Origin: Micavibrio aeruginosavorus
GTDB lineage: Bacteria; Pseudomonadota; Alphaproteobacteria; Micavibrionales; Micavibrionaceae
Length of the DNA: 64,000 bases
Assembly: GCA_016432265.1 (NCBI GenBank)
Contig: CP066681.1
Location: 1,638,342-1,702,341, forward strand
Reading direction: 5' to 3'
Positions within the stretch are counted from its first letter, which is position 1; each line of letters begins with the position of its first letter. The notes below the pieces were generated by a model. It searched no databases. It was not told the origin of the DNA and was given only the letters and a program-made list of their open reading frames with translations. Positions 27,021 through 35,262 of the stretch are shown piece by piece. Both the position numbers and the translations under genes were made by a program.

Positions 27021-27723
27021 CGACACTGGCAGAGAAAAAAACCGCTTATACGGGCGGAAGCAGACACGGCCTTTGAGTGATCCCAAGCAGGCCGTGACTG
27101 ATCTTATGCTTGCAAGACTGCAGCCAGACATCGCAGAAACCAAGACGAAGAAAAAGCTGCCGATTGAGGAGCTGTTCGGGTGCGCGGCTACCCCCGTGTG
27201 GTTTGAAATTGGATTCGGCGGCGGCGAGCATTTGATCGGGTTAATGAAGCAAAACCCTCATGCATACATGATCGGTGCCGAGCCCTTCATCAATGGCATG
27301 GCTAATTTCCTGCACTCCCTACGGGAAGAAAAACTGCCTGAAAACCATATCAGAGTCTGGATGAATGACGCCATCCTTCTGGCCGAGCGTCTGCCGGATC
27401 AATCGGTCGAACGCATTTACGTCCTGAACCCCGACCCCTGGCCTAAAAAACGCCACCGCAAACGGCGCCTCATTAATCAGGAAAACCTGACCATATTTGC
27501 CAGAATTCTAAAGCCCGGCGGACTTCTCGTTATGTCCACAGACGTATCGGATCTTGCCGACTGGATGGTCACCGAAGCCACACGCCATCCGGCATTCACA
27601 TGGGCCACCAGCAAAGCCTCTGACTGGCGCGTCATGCCGGCAGACTGGATTCCCACCCGCTATGAAGCCAAGGGTAAAGCCAAGGGCCGCCAGCAAATCT
27701 ACCTAATGTTTAACAGAAATTAA
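27013..27723 (+). CDS. trmB: tRNA (guanine-N7)-methyltransferase
   Basis: A 236-residue SAM-dependent methyltransferase that makes m7G46 in tRNA. Seen: [11 protein letters not shown] (SAM site), YMIGAEPF, the catalytic region [17 protein letters not shown] and the C-terminal TRYEAKG. The family N-terminus ([11 protein letters not shown]) fits a TTG start at 27013 that overlaps the metK stop by 8 bp; no ATG is available. A longer frame to 26911 would lie inside metK and is not credible. Confidence 0.92.
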   Translation: MANDTGREKNRLYGRKQTRPLSDPKQAVTDLMLARLQPDIAETKTKKKLPIEELFGCAATPVWFEIGFGGGEHLIGLMKQNPHAYMIGAEPFINGMANFLHSLREEKLPENHIRVWMNDAILLAERLPDQSVERIYVLNPDPWPKKRHRKRRLINQENLTIFARILKPGGLLVMSTDVSDLADWMVTEATRHPAFTWATSKASDWRVMPADWIPTRYEAKGKAKGRQQIYLMFNRN

Positions 27724-27785
27724 CACTTCAACTTATGCAATTAACCTCTGTTTAACCTGTGCGGGAGTATTCTTTGTATAAGGAC

Positions 27786-27874
27786 GCTATTTTTGGAATT
27801 GAGTGGGAAGAAACGGTAACAGAGAACTACTCTTTATAGTTTTTTAATAAAATTTGATATATTCCAAAAATAGC
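27786..27874 (+). promoter_or_regulatory. 14-bp inverted repeat enclosing the prepilin leader
   Basis: GCTATTTTTGGAAT at 27786-27799 and its exact complement at 27861-27874 are separated by 61 bp. A TATAAG at 27777-27782 would start transcription close to the left arm. RNA from there could close a large stem-loop with an inner AACTA/TAGTT hairpin, ending about 12 nt before the ribosome site. It may be a regulatory RNA fold or a pair of operator sites. Confidence 0.5.
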
Positions 27875-27892
27875 ACATGGATTCTCTAGGGG

Positions 27893-29323
27893 GTGAATGC
27901 CTTGGCTACAGAGACAAATAAACCAAACCGCGCAGCAGGTTTTACATTAATCGAAATTGCACTTGCACTGATCGTTGTGGGCGTTTTGATGGTTCCTGCG
28001 CTTCAGCTGTACAACATCAATCACAAGAAAGAGAGCCGTCTGGAAACAACAGGCAATATCGAGAACGTCATTGAATCCGCGCTCGCCAAATATCTGACAC
28101 GCTATGGCAGATACCCTGCCCCTGCTGACCCCAGTATAGCTATTGGTGACGCTGGTTCCGGCCAGGAAGTTGTAACACCGATCGTCCTGGCCTGCAGCGC
28201 CTTGGTCACTAGCGCCTGCGTAACAAACTCAGGCAGTATCGACACGTCGGCAGATGGCGATGTCGTTGCTGATGATGTTTATATCGGCGATATCCCTTAC
28301 GCCGCGCTGGGTATTCCCTATCAGGCCACGATTGATGGCTATGGATATAAAATGAAATATGCCGTCAGCGCCTACCTGACAAACACCGCCACATACGGCA
28401 ACAGCTGGGGAGCGATCGAAGTTCTCAACGACCAGCGAAAAATCGCGCCCCCGCCGGCCACGCCCTCCATATACCCGATCGGCGCACCTAAAGCGCACTA
28501 TGTCGTTGTAAGCCACGGTCAGGATGGACGGGGAGCCTTCAACACCAACGGAACCAGAACGGTTCCCTGCGGTACGGCCGCCAGTGGCCTTGATTTTGAA
28601 AACTGCGATAACGATGCAGTTTTCAGGAACAATATTTATCAATACGATCCGGGAACTGCCACACCAACCAATGCCCCGCAGATGAATTTTGTGACAGGCT
28701 CCAATTATTTTCATGATTTTATAGGAGAAACCAATAAGGTTTCCGGAGATATATGGGCGGACATACCCAACCAGCGCAGCATAAACAGCACACAAAACGG
28801 AAACGTGCATGTTGGCGCCCTCAATTCCGCCATGCAATTAACCTGTACGCAAAAATCATGTTTCCCGGTTTCGAAATTTAATGTTACGGGCCTTTCTACA
28901 GGGGTGACCCCGGCGCCGGAAACAATTGATGGTTCAACAACGGGCAACGCTCGTGCTGACGGAGCCGTCAAAACAACGCGAATATGTAATACAGGATCAC
29001 CGTTGGTAGGTGCCACTGCCGTTGGGCGCGACTGCAACAACATCTTTTTTGGCGATATTCCGCAGGGTTGGTTTGTACCGGCAACAATCGCAGGAACACC
29101 GCCCGTGTTAAGCGAAGCGGATATTCGGTGGGACGCTGCCAATAAATACCATAAAGGTGCCGGTATACGTTGTGTAAACGGCCGCGGTTTGGCAGGCATT
29201 GTAAACTATGACGAAAGATGTCTGGATACCGTACGGATATCAAACCCCAACGATCTGGGTGACTGTGTTGCCGGAACATATGCTGTCGGCATCACAGCAG
29301 GAGGTGCACTGATATGCGAATAG
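27893..29323 (+). CDS. Large type IV prepilin-like protein, first of three
   Basis: A 476-residue protein with a class III signal peptide: a leader of 16 residues, cleavage G16/F17 (GFTLIEIALALIVVGVLMVP) and the conserved E21 (position 5 of the mature protein). A YPAPAD motif stands at 74-79, VVSHGQDGRGAF lies mid-protein, followed by NCDNDAVF, and the end is GALICE. The long globular part has paired cysteines. It would need a prepilin peptidase, not seen here. The start is GTG at 27893, or TTG at 27902. The start of the next gene overlaps its end by 10 bp. It could be a pseudopilin of a type II secretion-like or type IV pilus-like machine; the role is unknown. Confidence 0.82.
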   Translation: MNALATETNKPNRAAGFTLIEIALALIVVGVLMVPALQLYNINHKKESRLETTGNIENVIESALAKYLTRYGRYPAPADPSIAIGDAGSGQEVVTPIVLACSALVTSACVTNSGSIDTSADGDVVADDVYIGDIPYAALGIPYQATIDGYGYKMKYAVSAYLTNTATYGNSWGAIEVLNDQRKIAPPPATPSIYPIGAPKAHYVVVSHGQDGRGAFNTNGTRTVPCGTAASGLDFENCDNDAVFRNNIYQYDPGTATPTNAPQMNFVTGSNYFHDFIGETNKVSGDIWADIPNQRSINSTQNGNVHVGALNSAMQLTCTQKSCFPVSKFNVTGLSTGVTPAPETIDGSTTGNARADGAVKTTRICNTGSPLVGATAVGRDCNNIFFGDIPQGWFVPATIAGTPPVLSEADIRWDAANKYHKGAGIRCVNGRGLAGIVNYDERCLDTVRISNPNDLGDCVAGTYAVGITAGGALICE

Positions 29324-30591
29324 ACCGTTCTTCATACAAAAAAGACATCTCCTCTGCTGACGGATTTACGCTCATCGAGATGTGCGCCGTAATCCTCATC
29401 ATGGGCTTCATGATGCTGCCCCTTGTGGAGGCATACCGCGTCCACACAATGAAAAAGCAGGTGGCAGACACATCCGAGAAAGTTGACATGAATATGAGCC
29501 TGATCAGCACGATCAAAATTGGTATAGGGCGCTATCCTTGCCCGGCTGACAGATCTCTCGCCCCCGACAACGTCGACTACGGTAAAGATATAACTGCGTT
29601 TGATTATTCGGTTGTCCCCGTCATACCCGACTGTGACGGCAGCATGCAAGGCATTTGCCGAACCACAAGTTCGCGCGATACTGACATTGATGCTGATGCT
29701 CTCCCCGATCCCATATTGATCGGCGGCATTCCCGTTGCGACCCTGCGCGCAACATCCTCGCTTTTCAGCAATACAGAAATAATTGACAGTTGGGGCAATA
29801 AACTGACCTACGCCGTCAGCGAACGTCTTTGCGCCCCGGGAAGGGTCGAAAATACGAACGACTATAGGTGGGGAGTGATCGAGGTCATCGACGAACACGG
29901 CGAGCCTACAGCCGGCATTGGCGTTTCGGACGTCAGTATACCCCTGGATGGCACGTTCGACCCTGACGGGCACGCCATTGTTCTATCTCATGGCCCTTCA
30001 GGGCGCGGGGCCTTTTCCGAAGAAGGAGTTGCCATGAACAATTGCGACACCACCGTGACGGATGGGGAGAACTGCGACAACGACTCCATATTTGTTGCGG
30101 CTTTGGGGAATTACAAGGCCGACACTCCTGACTTCTTCGACGACTCCGTTTACGCCTATCTCTACAAGCCCAGCAAACTGTGGCAGGTTCTAGAGGAGCC
30201 CACAGGCAGCGGGATGGTGCCAACCCCCCATATCCGCAACCTGAACGAAAAGAATGTGGGCATTCTGACAGATGACCCCAAAGTCAAGCTGCATGTCGCC
30301 GGCAATATAAACGCAGCGTCGATCAAAGCCCCTCGTTTTTGCTATAACGATGGAACAAAGTGCTTTGATTACGACTGGCTTGGCAATACATTGGCCAAGA
30401 CAACGGCTCCCAAACAAAACTACTGTGCCACTGCGGGGGCTGTTATGCAAGGCATTGGCAGTAACACCATCGTATGCAACAAACCCATATTTATACCCTC
30501 AGGCACCACGACGAAATGCGTCGATCTGGATGCAAGCAAGCCGTACCTGAGAGGATTTACCTCTGCTGGAGACCTCATATGCACAAATTAA
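29314..30591 (+). CDS. Large type IV prepilin-like protein, second of three
   Basis: A 425-residue paralogue of the preceding protein. The leader is 17 residues with cleavage G17/F18 (GFTLIEMCAVILIMGFMMLP) and E22 at mature position 5. YPCPAD is again at 74-79, VLSHGPSGRGAF and NCDNDSIF follow, then FCYNDGTKCFDYDWLG and a C-terminal GFTSAGDLICTN. Its ATG overlaps the end of the first gene; the codons for the AGGALIC end of that gene supply the GGAGG ribosome site. Probably secreted or assembled in an envelope-spanning pseudopilus. Between trmB and rimP this gene set is unusual. Confidence 0.82.
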   Translation: MRIDRSSYKKDISSADGFTLIEMCAVILIMGFMMLPLVEAYRVHTMKKQVADTSEKVDMNMSLISTIKIGIGRYPCPADRSLAPDNVDYGKDITAFDYSVVPVIPDCDGSMQGICRTTSSRDTDIDADALPDPILIGGIPVATLRATSSLFSNTEIIDSWGNKLTYAVSERLCAPGRVENTNDYRWGVIEVIDEHGEPTAGIGVSDVSIPLDGTFDPDGHAIVLSHGPSGRGAFSEEGVAMNNCDTTVTDGENCDNDSIFVAALGNYKADTPDFFDDSVYAYLYKPSKLWQVLEEPTGSGMVPTPHIRNLNEKNVGILTDDPKVKLHVAGNINAASIKAPRFCYNDGTKCFDYDWLGNTLAKTTAPKQNYCATAGAVMQGIGSNTIVCNKPIFIPSGTTTKCVDLDASKPYLRGFTSAGDLICTN

Positions 30592-32948
30592 TAAAATCTA
30601 GGGGACGCATGATGAAAAGTGAGAGCGGGTATTCATTAATTCAGATTGCGATTGCTATGATTGTACTTGGGGTTTTCACAGCCTCAGTCGGGCACTCCTA
30701 TGTTGTTTACGAGAAAAAGCAAAAACTCATGAACACGCAGAAAATCGTTCAGAATCTGGCGGACGCGATAGAAACATACCGGCAGACTTTCAATAGCTAT
30801 CCCTGCCCAGCCACCATGGACGTGGACAGATCAGATGTGAATTACGGTCACCAATCTCCGAGATGTCTGGCAAAGAACGTGTTAGTAGGCAACTGTGAAG
30901 ACGGCATCTGCGTACAGGAAGCCATTGAAGGCAGCAATTATCGCATTAGCTCAGGCCCGATTATCATAACAGACAACAGGGCCGCATCTATACCGAATGT
31001 CCGCGTTGTTATTGGTGCTATCCCTTTCCGTCTGCTTCAAATCGACGAAAAATACACTTACGATGCCTATGGGTCGCGTATTCTTTATGCGGTCACCGAA
31101 AGCATGACGACGCCGGGATCATTCGATCCCCATAACGGAGCCATTCATTTGGTGAATGCCCAGGGAGAAAGCCTTGTTGACCCCCCCGGCTCAGCGCCGT
31201 TTGTGGTCGTAAGCCACGGCCCCAACCAAATGGGGGGTTATTCAAACACCGGGGCCATGGTCGAAGAATGCGGCGGGATCACTCTGGATGCCGAAAACTG
31301 CTTTGTCTTCGATCCCTCATCAATCACTCTTCCCCCCATTCTTCCGGCAAACCCGCCTCTGGCAATTTTTGCGGCTGATTATCGCAGCGATGGCTCGATC
31401 AACCAGTTTGACGATGTCATTGATTACTTTATCGAACAATCATCGCCGAAATGGATGAGAACGGCAGCCGACACCCAGAATATCGAAGCCATTGTCGAAG
31501 ACGGTGTCGGTATAGATTCGAATAACCCTGCCGCGACGTTGGCGGATGCTCTGGTAATTCCACAAAGCACGATCATGTATGATCATGACAACAACTCAGG
31601 AACAGGGGCTATAGCTCATACCGGCGGCCTGCGCGCTGAAAACTCCATTCAGGCTCAGCAATTCTGCGACCAGAGCGGATTGAATTGCTTTGACCCTAGA
31701 ATTCTGGGCGGCTCTGTAGCGGAAGGCATGAGCTGTCCTCCCAACAAATTCATGACAGGGATCGCAAACAACGCCCCTATTTGCGATGACGTGCGTCTTT
31801 ATTGCCCGAACAATGCATTCCCGGTTCTCACTGGAATCGACGCGTTCGGCGCTCCCATTTGCTCGGCAATACCTTTGGGAGCCTGTAATAGCTTGTCGGT
31901 TCAGGTTTGTTCAGGGGCTCCTCTGGCTCCTGACCTGAAGGAAAGCAACCAGGTGCCGCAAACCAATCCGATTGCCATGCCCAATAGCGGGCACGGTGCC
32001 TACAAGTGGGCAACAGACCCTGCCAGCTATGCCACAAACCCCAGAAAAGCTTATTTTTACTGTAATAACGGCGTCTGGAAATATGTTCCTGCCACAGCAT
32101 CAGGCATATGCAACTGCGTTGTGCCGCCGAGCACGGATCCGCAATGGGTGAATTTTGCCTGCCCCGGCGACTCGCCCAGCGGCAACGCCGCCTTGGCCCA
32201 GCAAGCGTGGAACGCCTTTAATTGCCAATGGGTCTATACAGGCGCTGTTGACTATACAGCTTGTGCCTGCCCCGGCCCCGTTTCACCGCAACCGGCTGAC
32301 ATAAATCTTGCCTGCGGCGTTGGTTACAACACCGGAGCAAACAACACTACATTTGTGTTCAATAATGCCAACAATGTGTGCAATTGGGAGCCATCGAACA
32401 CCAATACCTGTGCCTGCGATCCCGCCTTGGAAGGCACCACGAATGGCGGCACAAAAACGGATGCAACCCCCTATGCTTGCAACACTGTGCCCGGTTTTTC
32501 GACCTTTACAGGCTTGGCATACAAAATACTTACATTTGACGGCACAGCCGGCCAATGTAAATGGAAGCACACAGGTTGGGACACCAGCGGTTGTTCATGC
32601 GATACAGCGACCGAACATTTCGCCTATAACAACCCCGTCTGCGATGCCACCTGCGAGGATGAAACACGCCCTGAAAAATGGTATTTCAAATATATAGTTG
32701 ACATAAACGGAGACTGCGTCCCCGGCCCCGCCTACAAGGGGGTGGGCCCCACGGACAGCGCCATCTGTACACCGTCAACCTTCCTCTGGAAGGCCACTGG
32801 CGGAGCTTCCGGTGGCGAAGTCGCCTCGAAACTCGGCCCCAAAAAGGACGACCCCTGCACCTGCGCTCAAAAGGGGAACAGCGCTTCCTGTTGGGTAGAG
32901 ACTTCGCCAAGCATGTATACGCACTATCCGTGTACATGTCAGAAATAG
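30579..32948 (+). CDS. Large type IV prepilin-like protein with Cys/Trp repeats
   Basis: A 789-residue paralogue. The leader is 17 residues (basic, HKLIKSRGR) with cleavage G17/Y18 (GYSLIQIAIAMIVLGVF). The conserved Glu at mature position 5 is Gln (Q22). YPCPAT stands at 74-79 as in both neighbours, which supports the ATG at 30579 (GGAG upstream, 13-bp overlap with the previous gene). An ATG at 30609 with AGGGG is the alternative. Mid-protein VVSHGPNQMGGY and ENCFVFDPS match the others. From residue 511 on there are repeats bounded by CxC pairs (511, 562, 611, 672, then 760 and 785), each with an AC and a CxW motif. Function unknown; adhesion or binding is an inference. Confidence 0.8.
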   Translation: MHKLIKSRGRMMKSESGYSLIQIAIAMIVLGVFTASVGHSYVVYEKKQKLMNTQKIVQNLADAIETYRQTFNSYPCPATMDVDRSDVNYGHQSPRCLAKNVLVGNCEDGICVQEAIEGSNYRISSGPIIITDNRAASIPNVRVVIGAIPFRLLQIDEKYTYDAYGSRILYAVTESMTTPGSFDPHNGAIHLVNAQGESLVDPPGSAPFVVVSHGPNQMGGYSNTGAMVEECGGITLDAENCFVFDPSSITLPPILPANPPLAIFAADYRSDGSINQFDDVIDYFIEQSSPKWMRTAADTQNIEAIVEDGVGIDSNNPAATLADALVIPQSTIMYDHDNNSGTGAIAHTGGLRAENSIQAQQFCDQSGLNCFDPRILGGSVAEGMSCPPNKFMTGIANNAPICDDVRLYCPNNAFPVLTGIDAFGAPICSAIPLGACNSLSVQVCSGAPLAPDLKESNQVPQTNPIAMPNSGHGAYKWATDPASYATNPRKAYFYCNNGVWKYVPATASGICNCVVPPSTDPQWVNFACPGDSPSGNAALAQQAWNAFNCQWVYTGAVDYTACACPGPVSPQPADINLACGVGYNTGANNTTFVFNNANNVCNWEPSNTNTCACDPALEGTTNGGTKTDATPYACNTVPGFSTFTGLAYKILTFDGTAGQCKWKHTGWDTSGCSCDTATEHFAYNNPVCDATCEDETRPEKWYFKYIVDINGDCVPGPAYKGVGPTDSAICTPSTFLWKATGGASGGEVASKLGPKKDDPCTCAQKGNSASCWVETSPSMYTHYPCTCQK
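31980..32940 (+). repeat. Coding repeats: CxC-bounded cysteine/tryptophan modules
   Basis: Inside the third prepilin-like gene, residues 511-674 form three modules of 51, 49 and 61 residues. Each follows CxC, then about 15-20 residues to an AC, about 20-30 to a C-x-W (CQW, CNW, CKW), then about 10 to the next CxC. A more divergent fourth stretch follows to the C-terminal CTC (785-787). The modules differ strongly in sequence apart from these residues. Confidence 0.65.
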
Positions 32949-32969
32949 GACTGCATTACAAATGATCTT

Positions 32970-33010
32970 ACCCGGGGAAAAAGCCTTGCTTTTTCCCCGG
33001 GTTGTTATTA
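32970..33010 (+). terminator. Strong intrinsic terminator of the prepilin operon
   Basis: A perfect 15-bp stem (32970-32984 with 32988-33002) and a 3-nt loop, followed by a T-rich tail. It lies 21 bp after the last prepilin stop. Confidence 0.9.
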
Positions 33011-33045
33011 TAGTTCGCGTAACATTATCGTTCAGTAATATGAAT

Positions 33046-33072
33046 GGTGGGCTTTGCGGCCCGCCTTTTTTG
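33046..33072 (+). terminator. Second terminator or attenuator before rimP
   Basis: GGTGGGC pairs with GCCCGCC (one G-U) and is followed by six T residues. It lies 44 bp after the first terminator and 47 bp before rimP. It could be a backup terminator or, if transcription starts between the two, an attenuator in the rimP-nusA leader. Confidence 0.65.
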
Positions 33073-33118
33073 TTATCTGACAAGGGCTTACAGATTTTAG
33101 AGGAAACGAAGGCCGCCC

Positions 33119-33676
33119 ATGAAAGTCACGCCGATGGAACGCAAAATAGCCGATCTGGCCACCCCGGTGGCCGAAAGCCTCGGTCTGCGCCTGGTGTGTG
33201 TGCGCATTACTGGCGAAGGCGGCGCCCAGAATGTACAGGTGATTGCCGAGAACCCGGCTACACGTCGTCTGCCGCTGGATGATTGCACGCGCTTAAGCCG
33301 CGAACTATCGGCCCTGATGGATGTTGAAGACCCGGTCAAGAGCGCCTACCGCCTTGAAGTGAGTTCCCCCGGCATTGACCGCCTTTTGATTTCACCTCAT
33401 GATTTTGCCGATTTTTCAGGCTTTGAAGCCAAAATCGAGCTGGAATTCCCGCAGGACGGCCAAAAACGCTTTCGCGGCATCCTGCGCGGCATTGAAGGCG
33501 AGCAAATCAGCCTCGACATGCCCGATAAAGGCCTTGTAACACTGCCCTTTGGCAATGTGGCCAAAGCCCGTCTGGTATTGACCGATGCGCTGATTGCCGC
33601 TAGCAAACCCCAACCCGAAGTGCCTGATACGACTGAGCCCGATACTGCAACTCAAACCTCTAACAACGACGCATAG
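33119..33676 (+). CDS. rimP: Ribosome maturation factor RimP
   Basis: A 185-residue protein needed for 30S subunit maturation. The N-terminal domain has GLRLVCVRITGEGG and the signature VSSPGIDRLL; the C-terminal SH3-like domain follows (GILRGIEGEQISLD). A short acidic tail rich in Pro/Thr ends it. It begins the rimP-nusA-infB operon. Confidence 0.95.
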   Translation: MKVTPMERKIADLATPVAESLGLRLVCVRITGEGGAQNVQVIAENPATRRLPLDDCTRLSRELSALMDVEDPVKSAYRLEVSSPGIDRLLISPHDFADFSGFEAKIELEFPQDGQKRFRGILRGIEGEQISLDMPDKGLVTLPFGNVAKARLVLTDALIAASKPQPEVPDTTEPDTATQTSNNDA

Positions 33677-33699
33677 ACCGGAGAATAAAGGAAAAAACC

Positions 33700-35208
33700 A
33701 TGGAACTTCTGCAAGTCGCTGATGCTGTAGCCCGTGAAAAAAATATTGAACGCGAAATCGTTCTTGCCGCCATGGAGGAGGCCATTCAAAAGGCCGGCCG
33801 TTCCAAATATGGCCACGATCATGACATTCGCGCCCATATCGACCGCCGCTCCGGCGCGATCGAGCTGAAACGCTACCGCGAAGTCGTGGAAGTTCTGGAA
33901 GATGAAACCCGCCAGTTGACGCTGGCCGAGGCCAAACGTATCAAAAAAGACGCGGCAATCGGGGAATTTCTGATCGATAACCTGCCGCCGCTCGATTTTG
34001 GGCGTATCGCGGCGCAAACCGCAAAGCAGGTCATCATGCAAAAGGTGCGTGAAGCCGAGCGCGCCAAGCAGTACGAAGAATTCAAGGATCGCGCTGGCGA
34101 AATCATTAATGGCGTTATCAAACGCGTTGAGTTTGGTAACGTTACTGTAGACATCGGCGGCCGCGCCGAAGCTCTGATGCGCCGCGACGAAACCCTGCCA
34201 CGCGAGCATTTCAAAACCGGCGACCGCGTGCGCGCCGTCATTTACGATGTCCGTCAGGAAATTCGCGGCCCGCAAATCTTCCTGTCCCGCGCCCGCCCGG
34301 AATTCATGGCCAAGCTTTTCATGCAGGAAGTACCGGAAATTTATGATGGTGTCATCGAAATCAAGGCCGTCGCCCGCGACCCGGGCAGCCGCGCCAAAAT
34401 CGCCGTCTATTCCCGCGACAACGGCATTGATCCGGTGGGCGCCTGTGTGGGTATGCGCGGTTCGCGCGTTCAGGCTGTTGTCGGCGAACTGCAGGGCGAA
34501 AAAATCGACATCGTGCCTTGGTCAAACGACACGCCGACATTCACCGTCAACGCGCTGGCTCCGGCAGAAGTCTCCAAAGTCGTTCTCGACGAAGAGAAAA
34601 AACGCATGGAAGTGGTGGTGCCGGAAGAGCAACTCTCGCTTGCCATCGGCCGCCGCGGCCAGAACGTGCGCCTGGCATCCATGCTGACCGGCTGGGATAT
34701 CGACATCCTGACTGAAGCTGAGGAATCGGCCCGCCGCGCCGAAGAATTCAAAACGCGTTCTTCCTTGTTTATGGAGGCGCTGGACGTTGACGAAGTCATC
34801 GCGCACCTGCTGGTCGCGGAAGGTTTCACCAAGGTCGAAGAAATCGCCGAAGCTGAACTCAGTGAATTGAATACTATCGAAGGCTTTACCGAAGACGTGT
34901 CAACCGAATTGCAAAATCGCGCGATTGCATGGCTTGAGGAAGTCGAGAAGAAATTGCAAGCCCAACAGAAAGAACTGGGGATCCAGCAGGATCTAGCCGC
35001 CTTTGAAGGCCTGACAACCCAGCAGGTCGTAAAACTGGGTGAAGCTGGCGTGAAGTCGAAAGACGACCTCGCCGATCTCGCCGCCGACGAACTGGTCGAG
35101 ATTCTGGGCACGGATATGACCATGTCTGTCGCCAACGAACTGATCATGGCCGCCCGCGCCGACTGGTTTAAGGACGACGATAGCGCTCAAACCGGAACGA
35201 ATGGTTGA
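33700..35208 (+). CDS. nusA: Transcription termination/antitermination factor NusA
   Basis: A 502-residue protein that binds RNA polymerase and affects pausing, termination and antitermination. Domains in order: N-terminal polymerase-binding (1-130), S1 (about 135-200, [16 protein letters not shown]), KH1 and KH2 (to about 345, [15 protein letters not shown] and [13 protein letters not shown]), and two C-terminal acidic helix-hairpin repeats. Good RBS upstream. The usual ylxR gene does not follow; infB starts only 54 bp later. Confidence 0.97.
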   Translation: MELLQVADAVAREKNIEREIVLAAMEEAIQKAGRSKYGHDHDIRAHIDRRSGAIELKRYREVVEVLEDETRQLTLAEAKRIKKDAAIGEFLIDNLPPLDFGRIAAQTAKQVIMQKVREAERAKQYEEFKDRAGEIINGVIKRVEFGNVTVDIGGRAEALMRRDETLPREHFKTGDRVRAVIYDVRQEIRGPQIFLSRARPEFMAKLFMQEVPEIYDGVIEIKAVARDPGSRAKIAVYSRDNGIDPVGACVGMRGSRVQAVVGELQGEKIDIVPWSNDTPTFTVNALAPAEVSKVVLDEEKKRMEVVVPEEQLSLAIGRRGQNVRLASMLTGWDIDILTEAEESARRAEEFKTRSSLFMEALDVDEVIAHLLVAEGFTKVEEIAEAELSELNTIEGFTEDVSTELQNRAIAWLEEVEKKLQAQQKELGIQQDLAAFEGLTTQQVVKLGEAGVKSKDDLADLAADELVEILGTDMTMSVANELIMAARADWFKDDDSAQTGTNG

Positions 35209-35262
35209 TGGCTGTGTAAACGTTATCGACCTGAAAACGCCTGACATTTGAAAAGGCCTAAA

